This document shows positions 1 to 8,417 of a stretch of DNA of 64,000 nt, piece after piece. The DNA comes from an uncultured Bifidobacterium sp. (GTDB lineage: Bacteria; Actinomycetota; Actinomycetes; Actinomycetales; Bifidobacteriaceae). The position numbers were made by a program, and so were the translations under genes. The notes beneath the pieces were generated by a model. The model did no database searches. It was not told where the DNA came from and saw only the letters and a list, made by a program, of their open reading frames with translations. The stretch's first letter is position 1. Each line of letters starts with the position of its first letter. The stretch covers positions 1 to 64,000 of the forward strand of contig NZ_CASEXV010000090.1 of the NCBI RefSeq assembly GCF_949292005.1. Direction: 5' to 3'.

Positions 1-8
1 CCTCATGT

Positions 9-28
9 AACCCGCATGACGCGGGCTT
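9..28. terminator. small hairpin at the window edge
   Basis: CCCGC at 11-15 pairs with GCGGG at 21-25 around the loop ATGAC. It could be the terminator of a gene lying outside the window on the left. There is no convincing U-tract. Apart from this hairpin and the tRNA terminator, nothing recognisable lies in positions 1-150. Confidence 0.3.
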
Positions 29-111
29 GCATCGTCTCGCAGGCAATCCCCGAATCAGGTAGCACTCCGGCATCACCATAGAATGCTGTTGCCAATCACC
101 CCGCAGGCAAC

Positions 112-146
112 AAAAAAGCCCCACGACCCGGAGATCGTAGGGCTTT
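112..146 (-). terminator. rho-independent terminator of tRNA-Arg
   Basis: On the minus strand, AAAGCCCTACGA (146 to 135) pairs with TCGTGGGGCTTT (126 to 115) with one mismatch around an 8-nt loop, and six T residues end at 112. It lies just after the encoded CCA of the tRNA, so it is the expected tRNA terminator. Confidence 0.85.
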
Positions 147-150
147 CATG

Positions 151-227
151 TGGTGCGCCAGACAGGATTCGAACCTGCAACCTGCTGATCCGTAGTCAGC
201 TGCTCTAATCCATTGGGCTACTGGCGC
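151..227 (-). tRNA. tRNA-Arg (anticodon ACG), CCA encoded
   Basis: Read on the minus strand this is a full cloverleaf. The acceptor stem GCGCCAG pairs with CTGGCGC, followed by discriminator A and a genome-encoded CCA. The anticodon arm is GCTGA-CTACGGA-TCAGC, giving anticodon ACG, and the T-arm is GCAGG-TTCGAAT-CCTGT. ACG reads CGN arginine codons once A34 is edited to inosine by TadA, the usual situation in bacteria. The gene stands alone, about 110 bp beyond the clpX stop codon, and has its own terminator. Confidence 0.97.
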
Positions 228-337
228 ATGTCGCTTATCTCGATCACCGTGAGGCCATCGTTTTCGGCAACTCGAATAGAATACCGCGCGGTCCGGAGCC
301 GTGCAAACTGGCGTGTCGCTGGCACGTGACGAAACGT

Positions 338-1678
338 CTAGGCGAGAAGCCGTCCTCGCTGCTGCCGTTCAGAGGCGAGGATCACCGTGGGGGCCGCCCC
401 CTGCGTGACGCACTCCTCCTCCACGATGACCTTCGCCACGTCGTCGCGCTGGGGAAGATCGAACATCGTCCCCTCCAGCACGTGTTCGATGATCGCCCTC
501 AGCCCGCGCGCCCCCGTGCCCGAATCCACCGCGGAATGGGCGATGGCCCGCAACGCCTCGGGCGTGAACGAAAGCTCCGCCCCATCCATCGCGACGAGCC
601 TCTCATACTGCTTGGTCAGCGCGTCCACGGGCTCCGTGAGTATCCGCACCAGATCATCCTCATCGAGATCATGGAGCACGGTGACGATGGGAAGGCGTCC
701 TATGAATTCCGGCAGCAGACCGAAGTCGGCGAGGTCATCCGCCGTCGCATGCGAGAGGATGTCATGCTCGTCGATGGGCTCGCTCCTCCAGGTCGACGCA
801 AACCCACTGGTATGCGCTCCCAGTCGTCGCTCGATGATGTCGGCAAGACCCACGAACGCGCCTCCGCAGATGAAAAGGATTCCCGAGGTATCGATCTTCA
901 CCGTCTCCTGCTCGCGGTGCTTGCGCGTGCCCTCCACGGGAACGCTGGCAGTGGTGCCCTCGATGATCTTGAGCAGAGCCTGCTGCACGCCCTCGCCGCT
1001 CACGTCGCGGGTGATGGACGTGTTCTCGCCGCTTTTGCGGGCGATCTTGTCGATCTCGTCGATGTAGATGATGCCATGCTGAGCCATCTCCACATCGCCG
1101 TCGGCCGCCTGCACAAGCCTCTGGAGCACCGTCTCGACGTCGTCGCCGACGTATCCCGCCTCCGTGAGCGTGGTGGCGTCCGTCATGGCGAAGGGCACGT
1201 CCATGGCCGACGCGAGCGTTTTGGCCAGATACGTCTTGCCCACGCCCGTGGGGCCGATCATCAGGATGTTCGACTTCTCCACTTTCACGCTCTGTAGGGG
1301 ACCGCCCTCGTTCGGCGCGTGCACGTCCTTGTCGTCGCCGCGGGTATGCACGCGGAGTGTGGATGCCGCGTCCATCATGTCCATGTTGACGCGCTTGTAA
1401 TGGTTGCGCACCGCGACCGCCAGAGTCCGCTTGGCTGCGTCCTGCCCCACGACATACCGATCGAGATGCTTCTTCACGGCAGCCGGTGAGGGCAGAGGCA
1501 CCGCATTGTCCACCGCGTCCCTGCGGGCCTCCTCCGAGATGATCTCGACGCACAGCCCGATGCACTCGTCGCAGATGGCCGCGCTCGGCCCCGTGACAAG
1601 CTTGCGGACCTGATGCTCCGATTTGCCGCAGAAGGTGCAGCGCGGGGAATCCTCGTTGTAGCTCACCACTTCACCCAT
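338..1678 (-). CDS. clpX: ATP-dependent Clp protease, ATPase subunit ClpX
   Basis: This is the AAA+ unfoldase that recognises tagged substrates and feeds them to the ClpP chamber. The 446-residue length is normal. An N-terminal zinc-binding domain carries two CxxC pairs (CTFC and CDEC, residues about 15-38). Walker A GPTGVGKT lies near residue 143 and Walker B IIYIDEIDK near 205; sensor and small C-terminal AAA domains follow. The ATG at 1678 is preceded by AAAGGA at good spacing. It is the last gene of the leftward set clpP1-clpP2-clpX and is separated from clpP2 by a 127-bp spacer with direct repeats and a hairpin, so it may have its own promoter or processing site. Confidence 0.97.
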   Translation of the reverse strand: MGEVVSYNEDSPRCTFCGKSEHQVRKLVTGPSAAICDECIGLCVEIISEEARRDAVDNAVPLPSPAAVKKHLDRYVVGQDAAKRTLAVAVRNHYKRVNMDMMDAASTLRVHTRGDDKDVHAPNEGGPLQSVKVEKSNILMIGPTGVGKTYLAKTLASAMDVPFAMTDATTLTEAGYVGDDVETVLQRLVQAADGDVEMAQHGIIYIDEIDKIARKSGENTSITRDVSGEGVQQALLKIIEGTTASVPVEGTRKHREQETVKIDTSGILFICGGAFVGLADIIERRLGAHTSGFASTWRSEPIDEHDILSHATADDLADFGLLPEFIGRLPIVTVLHDLDEDDLVRILTEPVDALTKQYERLVAMDGAELSFTPEALRAIAHSAVDSGTGARGLRAIIEHVLEGTMFDLPQRDDVAKVIVEEECVTQGAAPTVILASERQQRGRLLA

Positions 1679-1713
1679 GGATGATCCTTTCGACCGATCG
1701 GGTCTCCCCTATG

Positions 1714-1775
1714 ACGATACCCCCGGACGATACCCCCGGAGTGACGATGCCCCCGGCGGCGGGCGCCGGGGGCAT
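1714..1775 (-). promoter_or_regulatory. clpX leader: three 13-nt direct repeats and a 12-bp hairpin
   Basis: Between clpP2 and clpX, the 13-mer ACGATACCCCCGG occurs at 1714-1726 and 1727-1739, and again with one change (ACGATGCCCCCGG) at 1744-1756. The third copy forms the left arm of a perfect 12-bp hairpin, ATGCCCCCGGCG (1747-1758) with CGCCGGGGGCAT (1764-1775) and a 5-nt loop. No U-tract follows on the minus strand, so a simple terminator is unlikely. A regulator site, a processing site or a transcript stabiliser is possible. The structure is seen; the function is inferred. Confidence 0.5.
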
Positions 1776-1805
1776 ACGGTACGACGTGGTCGGAAAACGC
1801 GCGGA

Positions 1806-2477
1806 CTACTTGCGTGGGCCCAGCACCTCATCGACGATTCCATACTCCTTGGCCTGTGGGGCCGTGAGGAAGGTGTCGACCTCGATGTCCTTGCGGATGC
1901 GTTCGACATCCTGACCGGTGTGCTTGGCCAGGGTGTCCTCCAGCCATTCACGCAGCCGGAGCATCTCCTTGGCCTGGAGTTCGATCTCCGTCGCCTTGCC
2001 GAAGCCCTGGTCGATGGCCGGCTGATGGATCAGCACCCTGGCGTTGGGAAGGATCAGCCTCTTGCCCTTGGTTCCCGCCGCAAGCACGATGGCAGCCGCG
2101 GAGGCCGCCTGTCCAAGGCAGACCGTCTGAACGTCGGGCTTGATGTACTGCATCGTGTCGTAGATCGCGGTCATGGCGGTCATGGATCCACCGGGCGAGT
2201 TGATGTACATCATCACGTCGCGATCCGGATCCTGGCTTTCCAGAACCAGCAACTGCGCCATGATGTCATCGGCGGATGTGTCGTCCACCTGAACGCCCAT
2301 GAAGATGATCCGATCCTCGAACAGCTTCGTATACGGATCCTGGGTCTTCATCCCGTAAGGCGTCTTCTCCGAGAACTGCGGAAGAACATACCTGTCCTGG
2401 GCCTGCTCGCCGGATCTCCACGACGGTCCGGCCAGACGCCGGGCACGCGTCACAAAACGCGCTTCCTCGCTTGCCAT
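1806..2477 (-). CDS. clpP2: ATP-dependent Clp protease proteolytic subunit ClpP2
   Basis: A 223-residue ClpP serine peptidase. The catalytic serine lies in GQAASAAAI and the histidine in HQPAI; YINSPGGSMTA is the conserved strand/handle region. The reading frame stays open upstream, but the ATG at 2477 is chosen because it follows GGGGGAG and sits 2 bp from the clpP1 stop. In actinobacteria ClpP1 and ClpP2 form a mixed two-ring tetradecamer served by ClpX and ClpC1. The tight coupling to clpP1 fits equimolar synthesis. Confidence 0.95.
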   Translation of the reverse strand: MASEEARFVTRARRLAGPSWRSGEQAQDRYVLPQFSEKTPYGMKTQDPYTKLFEDRIIFMGVQVDDTSADDIMAQLLVLESQDPDRDVMMYINSPGGSMTAMTAIYDTMQYIKPDVQTVCLGQAASAAAIVLAAGTKGKRLILPNARVLIHQPAIDQGFGKATEIELQAKEMLRLREWLEDTLAKHTGQDVERIRKDIEVDTFLTAPQAKEYGIVDEVLGPRK

Positions 2478-2479
2478 GC

Positions 2480-3121
2480 TCACTCCCCCTGCTTCCTGGT
2501 GCTCATCGTCTCCGGCGTGGTCACGATGCGGTCCACGAAACCATACTCCAACGCCTGCTGGGCTGTGAACCAATGGTCGTACTCGTTGTCCCGGTAGATC
2601 TCCTCGACCGTGTGTCCCGTCTGCTCGGCGGTGAGTCCCGACAACGTCTTCTTCATGTCCATGATCAGCTCGGCGTTGATGCGCACGTCGGTCGCCGTCC
2701 CCCCGACCCCGCCCGAGGGCTGGTGCATGAGAACGCGGGCATGGGACGTAATGAAACGCTTGCCCTTCGTGCCCGAGCTGAGCAGGAACTGGCCCATGGA
2801 CGCCGCCATTCCCACGGCCACCGTCGCCACGTCGGGCTCGATGAGCGGCATGGTGTCGTAGATGGCCCTGCCCGCGGTGATGGAGCCACCCGGCGAATTA
2901 ATGTACAGCCAGATGTCCTTGGTCGGATCCTCCGCCGCGAGCATAAGCATCTGCGCGCAGATGACGTTGGCGTTGTCGTCCTTGACCTCGGACCCCAGCC
3001 AGATGATGCGCTCCTTGAGCAGACGCGTGAAGATGGGATCCGCCGCCGAAGGCCCCTCGCCCTCGGCCATCACGGGCCGGGACGCCAGGGATGGCGTGGA
3101 TGTCAGAATATCTGCCACCAT
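2480..3121 (-). CDS. clpP1: ATP-dependent Clp protease proteolytic subunit ClpP1
   Basis: A 213-residue ClpP paralogue. The catalytic serine is in VGMAASMGQFLL, the histidine in HQPSGG, and the YINSPGGSITAGRAIYD stretch is conserved. The ATG at 3121 follows AAGGAG by only two bases; the next codon, GTG, is better spaced, so the start may slip by one codon. It begins 32 bp after the clc stop codon, so its own promoter would have to lie in the end of that gene, where a perfect palindrome occurs at 3183-3201. Confidence 0.95.
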   Translation of the reverse strand: MVADILTSTPSLASRPVMAEGEGPSAADPIFTRLLKERIIWLGSEVKDDNANVICAQMLMLAAEDPTKDIWLYINSPGGSITAGRAIYDTMPLIEPDVATVAVGMAASMGQFLLSSGTKGKRFITSHARVLMHQPSGGVGGTATDVRINAELIMDMKKTLSGLTAEQTGHTVEEIYRDNEYDHWFTAQQALEYGFVDRIVTTPETMSTRKQGE

Positions 3122-3152
3122 GTCTCCTTATCGATGTGTCGTTTCTTGAACA

Positions 3153-4478
3153 TTACCGCTGAGAACAGACCACGGCCGGATCGTTGCGCTCAATGCGCAA
3201 CAGACGAGGCTCCACGAACTGCGCGACCATGGACGACACGGCCACAGCGAGACCCACCGGCACCACCAGCGACATCGGGGCGTTGACCAGCTCGAACACC
3301 AGACACATGGCCATCATCGGGGCCTTCTGGGAGGCGGCAAGCAGCGCGGCACCGCCCATGACGGCGCAGGCGGCCAGGGAATCGCCGGGCATCACCACGA
3401 TCCAGCCGCACCCCAGAAGCGTTCCCAAAGACATTCCCAACGCGATTCCCGGCTGAAGAACGCCGCCCGACGCGCCCGAGCGAAGCGTGATCAGCGTCAC
3501 CACGGCCTTGGCCAGAAAAGTCAGCGCCGCGGTAGCAGCCACGACTCCCACCGGCGAGGTCATCGACGTCAGCGACAGCGTCAGCTGGGCGGAGGCCCTG
3601 CCGTTGCCCATCACCTGCGGGACGACCAGCGCCACAAGACCCGTCACCATGGCGGCGGCGGGCATCATCCACAGGATGTCCGATCCGGTCGGCCTGTTGG
3701 ACGTGGCGATCGCCGACACCCTGCGGAAAAGCGCCCCGGCCACTCCGAAGACCATCCCGGCCACCAGAGAGAAGATGAGGATGGTCGGCGTGTACGCCGT
3801 CGACAGTCCCGCCACGTCGTAGAACACATGCCGTCCCTTGATGAGGGACGCGACGAAGGCCGCCACCACCGAAGTCCCCAATGCCACGGCGGCCGTGGTG
3901 ACTGACGCGCCGACGACCAGTATCTCGGTGACGAAGAACAGCCCGGCCAGCGGCGCATCATACACGCCGGCGAGTCCCGCCGCGGCGGCGACCGCGACGA
4001 TGATCCGTCGGTCGTGCTCCGACACGGAGACCACGCGACCGAACCACTGGCCCATCAGAGCGCCCAGTTCGCGGGGGGCCACTTCACGGCCGATGGACGA
4101 ACCGCATCCGACGATCATGATCTGCAGAAGGACATGGACGATCGTCTGCCACCATGGCATCGGAGCCCCGGACACCGCCTTCGCGACGGAGGGAACCGGC
4201 CGCGACCGTGTCCGCAGAAGCCACCAGACGATGGCCGCGATGACCGATCCGATGACGACCGAAAGGATGCGTCGGATGGGATCCGTCTCGAACGGACCAG
4301 GCTGCGCCGAGGTCTCGACGAATCCCAGGGCGAGCTTCTCGATGCCATACAGAAGTAGCGACAGCAGACCCGCGCCGACGCCGACCACGGCGCCGAGGAC
4401 GATCACAACGCCCAGATACATGGCGAAGCGCCGTGGCGACAGCGATTCAGGCTCACCCGCAGCGGATTCAGCGGACAT
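3153..4478 (-). CDS. CLC-family chloride channel / transporter homologue
   Basis: A 441-residue membrane protein with about ten hydrophobic segments and the CLC landmarks in modified form: GSSIGREVAPRE in place of GREGP (the gating glutamate of GRE is kept), and GASGGVLQPGIALG in place of GxFxP. It probably moves Cl- or another halide across the membrane, as a channel or H+ antiporter. The frame opens at 4538, but the ATG at 4478 (residue 21 of the long frame) is preceded by AAAGGAG seven bases upstream and is preferred. It lies between tig and clpP1 on the same strand. The substrate cannot be fixed from sequence; the changed GREGP motif makes a standard chloride annotation less certain. Confidence 0.85.
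   Translation of the reverse strand: MSAESAAGEPESLSPRRFAMYLGVVIVLGAVVGVGAGLLSLLLYGIEKLALGFVETSAQPGPFETDPIRRILSVVIGSVIAAIVWWLLRTRSRPVPSVAKAVSGAPMPWWQTIVHVLLQIMIVGCGSSIGREVAPRELGALMGQWFGRVVSVSEHDRRIIVAVAAAAGLAGVYDAPLAGLFFVTEILVVGASVTTAAVALGTSVVAAFVASLIKGRHVFYDVAGLSTAYTPTILIFSLVAGMVFGVAGALFRRVSAIATSNRPTGSDILWMMPAAAMVTGLVALVVPQVMGNGRASAQLTLSLTSMTSPVGVVAATAALTFLAKAVVTLITLRSGASGGVLQPGIALGMSLGTLLGCGWIVVMPGDSLAACAVMGGAALLAASQKAPMMAMCLVFELVNAPMSLVVPVGLAVAVSSMVAQFVEPRLLRIERNDPAVVCSQR
3183..3201. promoter_or_regulatory. perfect palindrome, possible ClgR operator for clpP1P2
   Basis: GTTGCGC-TCAAT-GCGCAAC is a perfect 7-bp inverted repeat with a 5-nt spacer inside the last codons of the clc gene, about 62 bp upstream of the clpP1 start. 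Its CGC-N5-GCG core resembles ClgR sites described in other actinobacteria, from memory, with about one mismatch. ClgR control of clpP is established in Bifidobacterium breve, and a ClgR-like gene lies at 46020-46532. The assignment to ClgR is inference. Confidence 0.45.
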
Positions 4479-4562
4479 GGATGCACTCCTTTGCTCGCGC
4501 ATGACCATCAGAGCATCCGAGGTCGGTTCGGACGGCACTACGCTCTATGCCAGCATAAAAGA

Positions 4563-4590
4563 AAGGTCCGGAACGGAAGCCCCGGACCTT
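4563..4590 (-). terminator. rho-independent terminator after tig
   Basis: AAGGTCCGG (4563-4571) pairs perfectly with CCGGACCTT (4582-4590) around a 10-nt loop. Read leftward, the stem is followed by TCTTTTATG. It lies between the tig stop and the clc start, so it ends the tig transcript and separates it from clc-clpP1P2. Confidence 0.8.
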
Positions 4591-4669
4591 CACCACCCTA
4601 GTGAGAGGACGTCGTCGCGTCAGACGTGCCCATCACCGTTGTCATGGTCATTGCCGTGATCTCTGCCGG

Positions 4670-6055
4670 CTACTCGGCGTCCTCCACGGGAGCATCGTCC
4701 TGCGCCGACAGCTCATCGGCCACCTGCGCGGCGGCCGACGCGGCCTCAACGCTTTCGGATTCCTCCTCCTCGGCCGCATCCCCAAGAAACTCGCTGAGAT
4801 CGAGGGCCTCGCCACCGGAGGTGAACGAGACGGCGCGCATTCCCGCGAGCAGGCCCTTCGAACGGCCGACTTCCTGAACGGCCGAACCAAGCTGGCCGTT
4901 GCGGACAATCGCGTTGATGAACTGGCTGGGATCCATGCCGTACTGCTGGGCGATGGACGCGAGGAAGTTGGTGACCTCGGTCTGGCTGACGGTAATCTCC
5001 ATCTTCTCGGCGAGGGCGTCGAGAACCATCTGGTCGCGCAGCTCCTTGTCGGTAGACTCCTCTGCCTCTTTGCGCTGCTCGTCGGTGGCCTTCTCGGGAT
5101 CGGGCGTCATGCCCTTAAGATGCTCCTCAACCGCGTTCTTGCGCAGATCCTTGGGAACGGGAATCTCCTGGCCATCCTGAAGCCTGGCGATGAAGGCGTC
5201 ACGGGCGTCGGTGGCCTGACGGCCCTCCGCGTCACGTGCGGCGGCCTTGCGGACATCGGCCTTGAGCTCGTCGAGCGTGTCGAATTCGGATGCCTCCTGC
5301 GCGAAGTCGTCGTCAAGCTCAGGAAGCTCCTCGGTCTTTACCGAGTTGACCTTCACCTTGATCTCGGCCTTCTGCCCCTCGTGGTCTCCGGCCTCAAGCG
5401 TTCCCTCAAACGTCGTCTCCTCGCCAGCGGAGAGTCCCTCAAGGGCCTCGTCCAGACCGTCAAGCATGGTGCCCGATCCGAGCTGGTAGCTGACGCCCTC
5501 CTGCGAATCGGCAGTCTCGCCGTCAACGGTGGCGTTGAGGTCGATGTTGGCGAAGTCGCCCTTCTCGATGGGGCGGTCCACGCCGACGAGGGTTCCAAAA
5601 CGCTGACGCAGAGCCTCAAGGCGACGATTGACATCCTCGTCGGAAATCTCGGCCTTGGGAACCTCGATCGTGAGGTCGGCGAGCTCGGGAATCTCAATGT
5701 CGGGACGACGCTCGACGGTCGCCACGAACTTCAGCTTGGTCTCGCTCGACGCCGAATCGGGAACCTCCTGGACATCAATCTCGGGATCGGCCATCGGACG
5801 GACCTTCTTGGTCTCCAAAGCCTTGGAGTACAGTTCCGGGACGGCTTTGTTTACAGCCTCGCCGGCGACTGTGGCGAAGCCCAGACGCTGGTCGACGATC
5901 TTGCCGGGAACGTGGCCCTTGCGAAAGCCGGGGACGTTGATCTGCGACGCGATGTCCTTGCGCGCCTGATCCAGATACGGATCGAACTCCTCGGGGTCGA
6001 CCGTGACGGTAAGCCTCACCTTGGTGGGCTCAAGATTCCTGACGCTGATTTTCAC
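4670..6055 (-). CDS. tig: trigger factor, ribosome-bound chaperone / PPIase
   Basis: A 461-residue trigger factor. The N-terminal ribosome-binding domain has the GFRKGHVP signature (residues about 45-52). A central FKBP-type prolyl isomerase domain (about 150-240) and the helical C-terminal chaperone domain follow, ending in a Ser/Ala/Glu/Asp-rich tail. It binds L23 at the ribosome exit and holds nascent chains. The start is GTG at 6055, giving VKISVRNLEPT, preceded by AGGAG; no ATG is better placed. It has its own promoter (6077-6104) and terminator (4563-4590). Confidence 0.97.
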   Translation of the reverse strand: MKISVRNLEPTKVRLTVTVDPEEFDPYLDQARKDIASQINVPGFRKGHVPGKIVDQRLGFATVAGEAVNKAVPELYSKALETKKVRPMADPEIDVQEVPDSASSETKLKFVATVERRPDIEIPELADLTIEVPKAEISDEDVNRRLEALRQRFGTLVGVDRPIEKGDFANIDLNATVDGETADSQEGVSYQLGSGTMLDGLDEALEGLSAGEETTFEGTLEAGDHEGQKAEIKVKVNSVKTEELPELDDDFAQEASEFDTLDELKADVRKAAARDAEGRQATDARDAFIARLQDGQEIPVPKDLRKNAVEEHLKGMTPDPEKATDEQRKEAEESTDKELRDQMVLDALAEKMEITVSQTEVTNFLASIAQQYGMDPSQFINAIVRNGQLGSAVQEVGRSKGLLAGMRAVSFTSGGEALDLSEFLGDAAEEEESESVEAASAAAQVADELSAQDDAPVEDAE

Positions 6056-6076
6056 TCTGGCGCTCCTGAAGACTGA

Positions 6077-6104
6077 TTTATATGCTGACTCTGCCCTAAG
6101 GCAA
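6077..6104 (-). promoter_or_regulatory. predicted promoter of tig
   Basis: On the minus strand, TTGCCT (6104 to 6099) and TATAAA (6082 to 6077) are 16 bp apart in the 52-bp gap between rnd and tig. The -10 box ends about 20 bp before the GTG start, leaving room for the AGGAG ribosome site. This is a consensus match only. Confidence 0.5.
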
Positions 6105-6107
6105 CCG

Positions 6108-7433
6108 TTACATGATAGCGCGTCTCACGGACTCTCCGACAAGATCCACCTGCCAGGGCCGCGCGCCCTGCTGAGTGAGAAACACGCGGACGCTGTCATC
6201 ATCACTTGCGTCGATGTCATCCGACCAGCACAGATTGCGGACGATCTGAGGCTTGATGATGACGTCGGCCGGCGTCCGGGTGTCGCGCGCTATCCCCGAC
6301 ACCACCCCGCGTGCCGCGGTCAAGCGTTCCAACCTCCGGGGATGTCGTTCCCACACGCGCATGGATTTCGGCGCGTTCGCCAGCTCGGTATCGCCAGCGC
6401 TCGGAGAAGACGGCCATTCGTCCTCCGGCAGCTCAAGTGCGCGTTCAATCGCCTCGCGCCACACCGAAGGCCTTACCTGGCGTTGGATCGGAGCGTATCT
6501 CGCGAACATGCGTTCCCTGTCGTCCCCCGTTCGCACGCGGACACGCTCGTTCAGCGATCGGATCGCACGGAACTCGCGTCCGTTGTGTGGTTTGACGCGG
6601 GCCGCCTCGATGATGGCGTGGTCGGGAAGCAGCAGGGACGGAGCGATGTCATGCTCCCTCGCCAGCTCATCACGCACCATCCATAGAGAGCGCGCCACCG
6701 CCTGACCACGGCGGTCTCGGCCTAGTGCCGTGAACCCGGAGATATGCATCCACGGCACCTTATGCGAGGGGGACGGATGCGTCGAAACATACAGGATGTG
6801 CGCGAACTCCTGACGCGCCCATCCGTCCTTTCCCTGATCGCGCAGTTCGGCTCCCAGCACCCGCTCAAGATCGATGAGCAGCTCCACGTCAAGGGCCGCG
6901 TAGTTTCGCCAATCCCGGGGAATCGGACGATAGGACCAGTCCGCGGCGGAATGCTCCTTGGCCAGCGTCACGCCCAGAAAACGTTCCGTGACGGCGGCCA
7001 GGCCGAATCGTCTGACGCCCAGCATCCGCGCAGCGAGCTCCGTGTCGAAAAGAGCGTCCGGGACCAGCCCCAGATCCGCGAATCCGGGAAGATCCTGCTT
7101 CGCGTCATGAAGAATCCATTCCGCGCCCGACACCGCGTCGGAGAAATCCTTCCATCGGACGTTCTCCCGCGACAGCGCCACCGGATCAAGAAGGATGATC
7201 CCCGCACCCTCACGTTTGAACTGGATAAGCCAGTCCTCATGCCCATAGCGAAATCCCGATGCCCTTTCGGCGTCGACGGCGAGGGGACCCGAGGCTGCGG
7301 CCAAACGCTCACAGCATTCACGGTATCCATCCGCGGTATCCACAACGTCGGGAACGCCCTGCGAAGGCTCCCGAAGCAACCGGGGCACCGGCCCCATCTG
7401 CGTGTTATGCTGCTGCGCTCGAACTTGTGACAT
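6108..7433 (-). CDS. rnd: ribonuclease D-like 3'-5' exonuclease with HRDC domain
   Basis: A 441-residue protein. The N-terminal DEDD exonuclease domain begins with VDAERA (Exo I D and E) and continues through ILHDAKQDLPGF (Exo II) to NYAALDVELLIDLE (Exo III). An HRDC nucleic-acid-binding domain follows (WMVRDELAREHDIAPSLLLPDHAI). RNase D trims tRNA and other small RNA 3' ends. The ATG at 7433 follows AGGGAAT. It is downstream of pflA on the same strand with a 34-bp gap, so read-through from pflA is possible. Some actinobacterial homologues are annotated simply as HRDC-domain ribonuclease. Confidence 0.88.
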   Translation of the reverse strand: MSQVRAQQHNTQMGPVPRLLREPSQGVPDVVDTADGYRECCERLAAASGPLAVDAERASGFRYGHEDWLIQFKREGAGIILLDPVALSRENVRWKDFSDAVSGAEWILHDAKQDLPGFADLGLVPDALFDTELAARMLGVRRFGLAAVTERFLGVTLAKEHSAADWSYRPIPRDWRNYAALDVELLIDLERVLGAELRDQGKDGWARQEFAHILYVSTHPSPSHKVPWMHISGFTALGRDRRGQAVARSLWMVRDELAREHDIAPSLLLPDHAIIEAARVKPHNGREFRAIRSLNERVRVRTGDDRERMFARYAPIQRQVRPSVWREAIERALELPEDEWPSSPSAGDTELANAPKSMRVWERHPRRLERLTAARGVVSGIARDTRTPADVIIKPQIVRNLCWSDDIDASDDDSVRVFLTQQGARPWQVDLVGESVRRAIM

Positions 7434-7467
7434 ATTCCCTAGGCTAGAGAGACCATTGACTTCTTAA

Positions 7468-8343
7468 TCAGTACACCACAAAACCGTGGTCGCGGAACTG
7501 CCCCGCCACGCGTTCGCGGAGTTCCTTCGAAGGACCCTCGCAGTCCTCAAGCGGATAGGGTATACGCAGCTGGTGCCATTTGGGCCGCCCCAACTGATGG
7601 AATCCCAGAACGTCGATATGTTCGACCGCGCCATCGAAGCTCTCGCAGATGCGGGCGACGTTCTCAACGTTCTCGACGGAGTCCGTCAGACCCGGCACGA
7701 GGACGAACCGCACCCATATCTTCTTGCCACGCTCGGCCAGACGCCGTCCGAACGCTATTGTGGGGGCGAGCGTCCCGCCCGTGACCCTGCGGTATGTCTC
7801 CTCATCGCCCGACTTCACATCAAGCAGGCACAGGTCGATGTCGTCGATCATGGCGTCCGTGTAGTTCTGATTGAGAAATCCGGAGGTGTCCAGACATGTG
7901 TGGACGCCCATCTCCTTGGTGGCCCTGAAGACACGCGACACGAACGCCGGCTGCATCATCGACTCGCCGCCGGAGAACGTTATTCCGCCGCCAGTGGCTA
8001 TGAAAAGATCCTTGTACCTGTCGATTTTGGCGACCATCGCATCCAGATAGACCGGGCTGCCGTCGCGCATCCTCCATGTGTCGGGATTCTGGCAGTACTG
8101 GCACCGCAGTGGGCATCCGCTCATGAAGACGGTCATACGCGTCCCGGGGCCATCGACGGAGGTGTTGATGTCCCAGGAATGGACGAATCCTATGTCGCCG
8201 GTGCGCAGGGCGTCAAGACGGTCATGGCGGTCCATCCCCACCGGGGATTCGAATCCGGACAATCCACCCATAAGCGTGCGGCTTCCCAACTGGTGGGACT
8301 CCCGCAGCATATGCGGGGTGGTCGTTCTGAACACTGCCGTCAT
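7468..8343 (-). CDS. pflA: pyruvate formate-lyase activating enzyme (radical SAM)
   Basis: A 291-residue radical-SAM glycyl-radical activase. The [4Fe-4S]-binding CxxxCxxC is in CPLRCQYCQNP, after NTSVDGPGTRMTVFMSGC. The ITFSGGE motif (SAM binding) and the DTSG motif follow. It uses SAM to place the glycyl radical on PflB under anaerobic conditions. The ATG at 8343 follows GGAGG at five bases. It sits directly downstream of pflB, with a strong hairpin in the spacer. An N-terminal extension of about 40 residues precedes the usual start of the fold. Confidence 0.95.
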   Translation of the reverse strand: MTAVFRTTTPHMLRESHQLGSRTLMGGLSGFESPVGMDRHDRLDALRTGDIGFVHSWDINTSVDGPGTRMTVFMSGCPLRCQYCQNPDTWRMRDGSPVYLDAMVAKIDRYKDLFIATGGGITFSGGESMMQPAFVSRVFRATKEMGVHTCLDTSGFLNQNYTDAMIDDIDLCLLDVKSGDEETYRRVTGGTLAPTIAFGRRLAERGKKIWVRFVLVPGLTDSVENVENVARICESFDGAVEHIDVLGFHQLGRPKWHQLRIPYPLEDCEGPSKELRERVAGQFRDHGFVVY

Positions 8344-8417
8344 ATGGTCCTCCGATCATGACCTGCCGACATGGAATCGAGAATTCAAGGCCGGCCCTCG
8401 TCGTGTCTTCCCGAGCC

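Noticed and set aside
4601..6076. 491-codon open frame on the plus strand
   Set aside because: Antisense of tig, Leu/Gly/Val-rich with no recognisable domain.
6503..6516. LexA-like CGAACATGCGTTCC
   Set aside because: It lies deep inside the rnd coding sequence, has one end mismatch and is not near a start.
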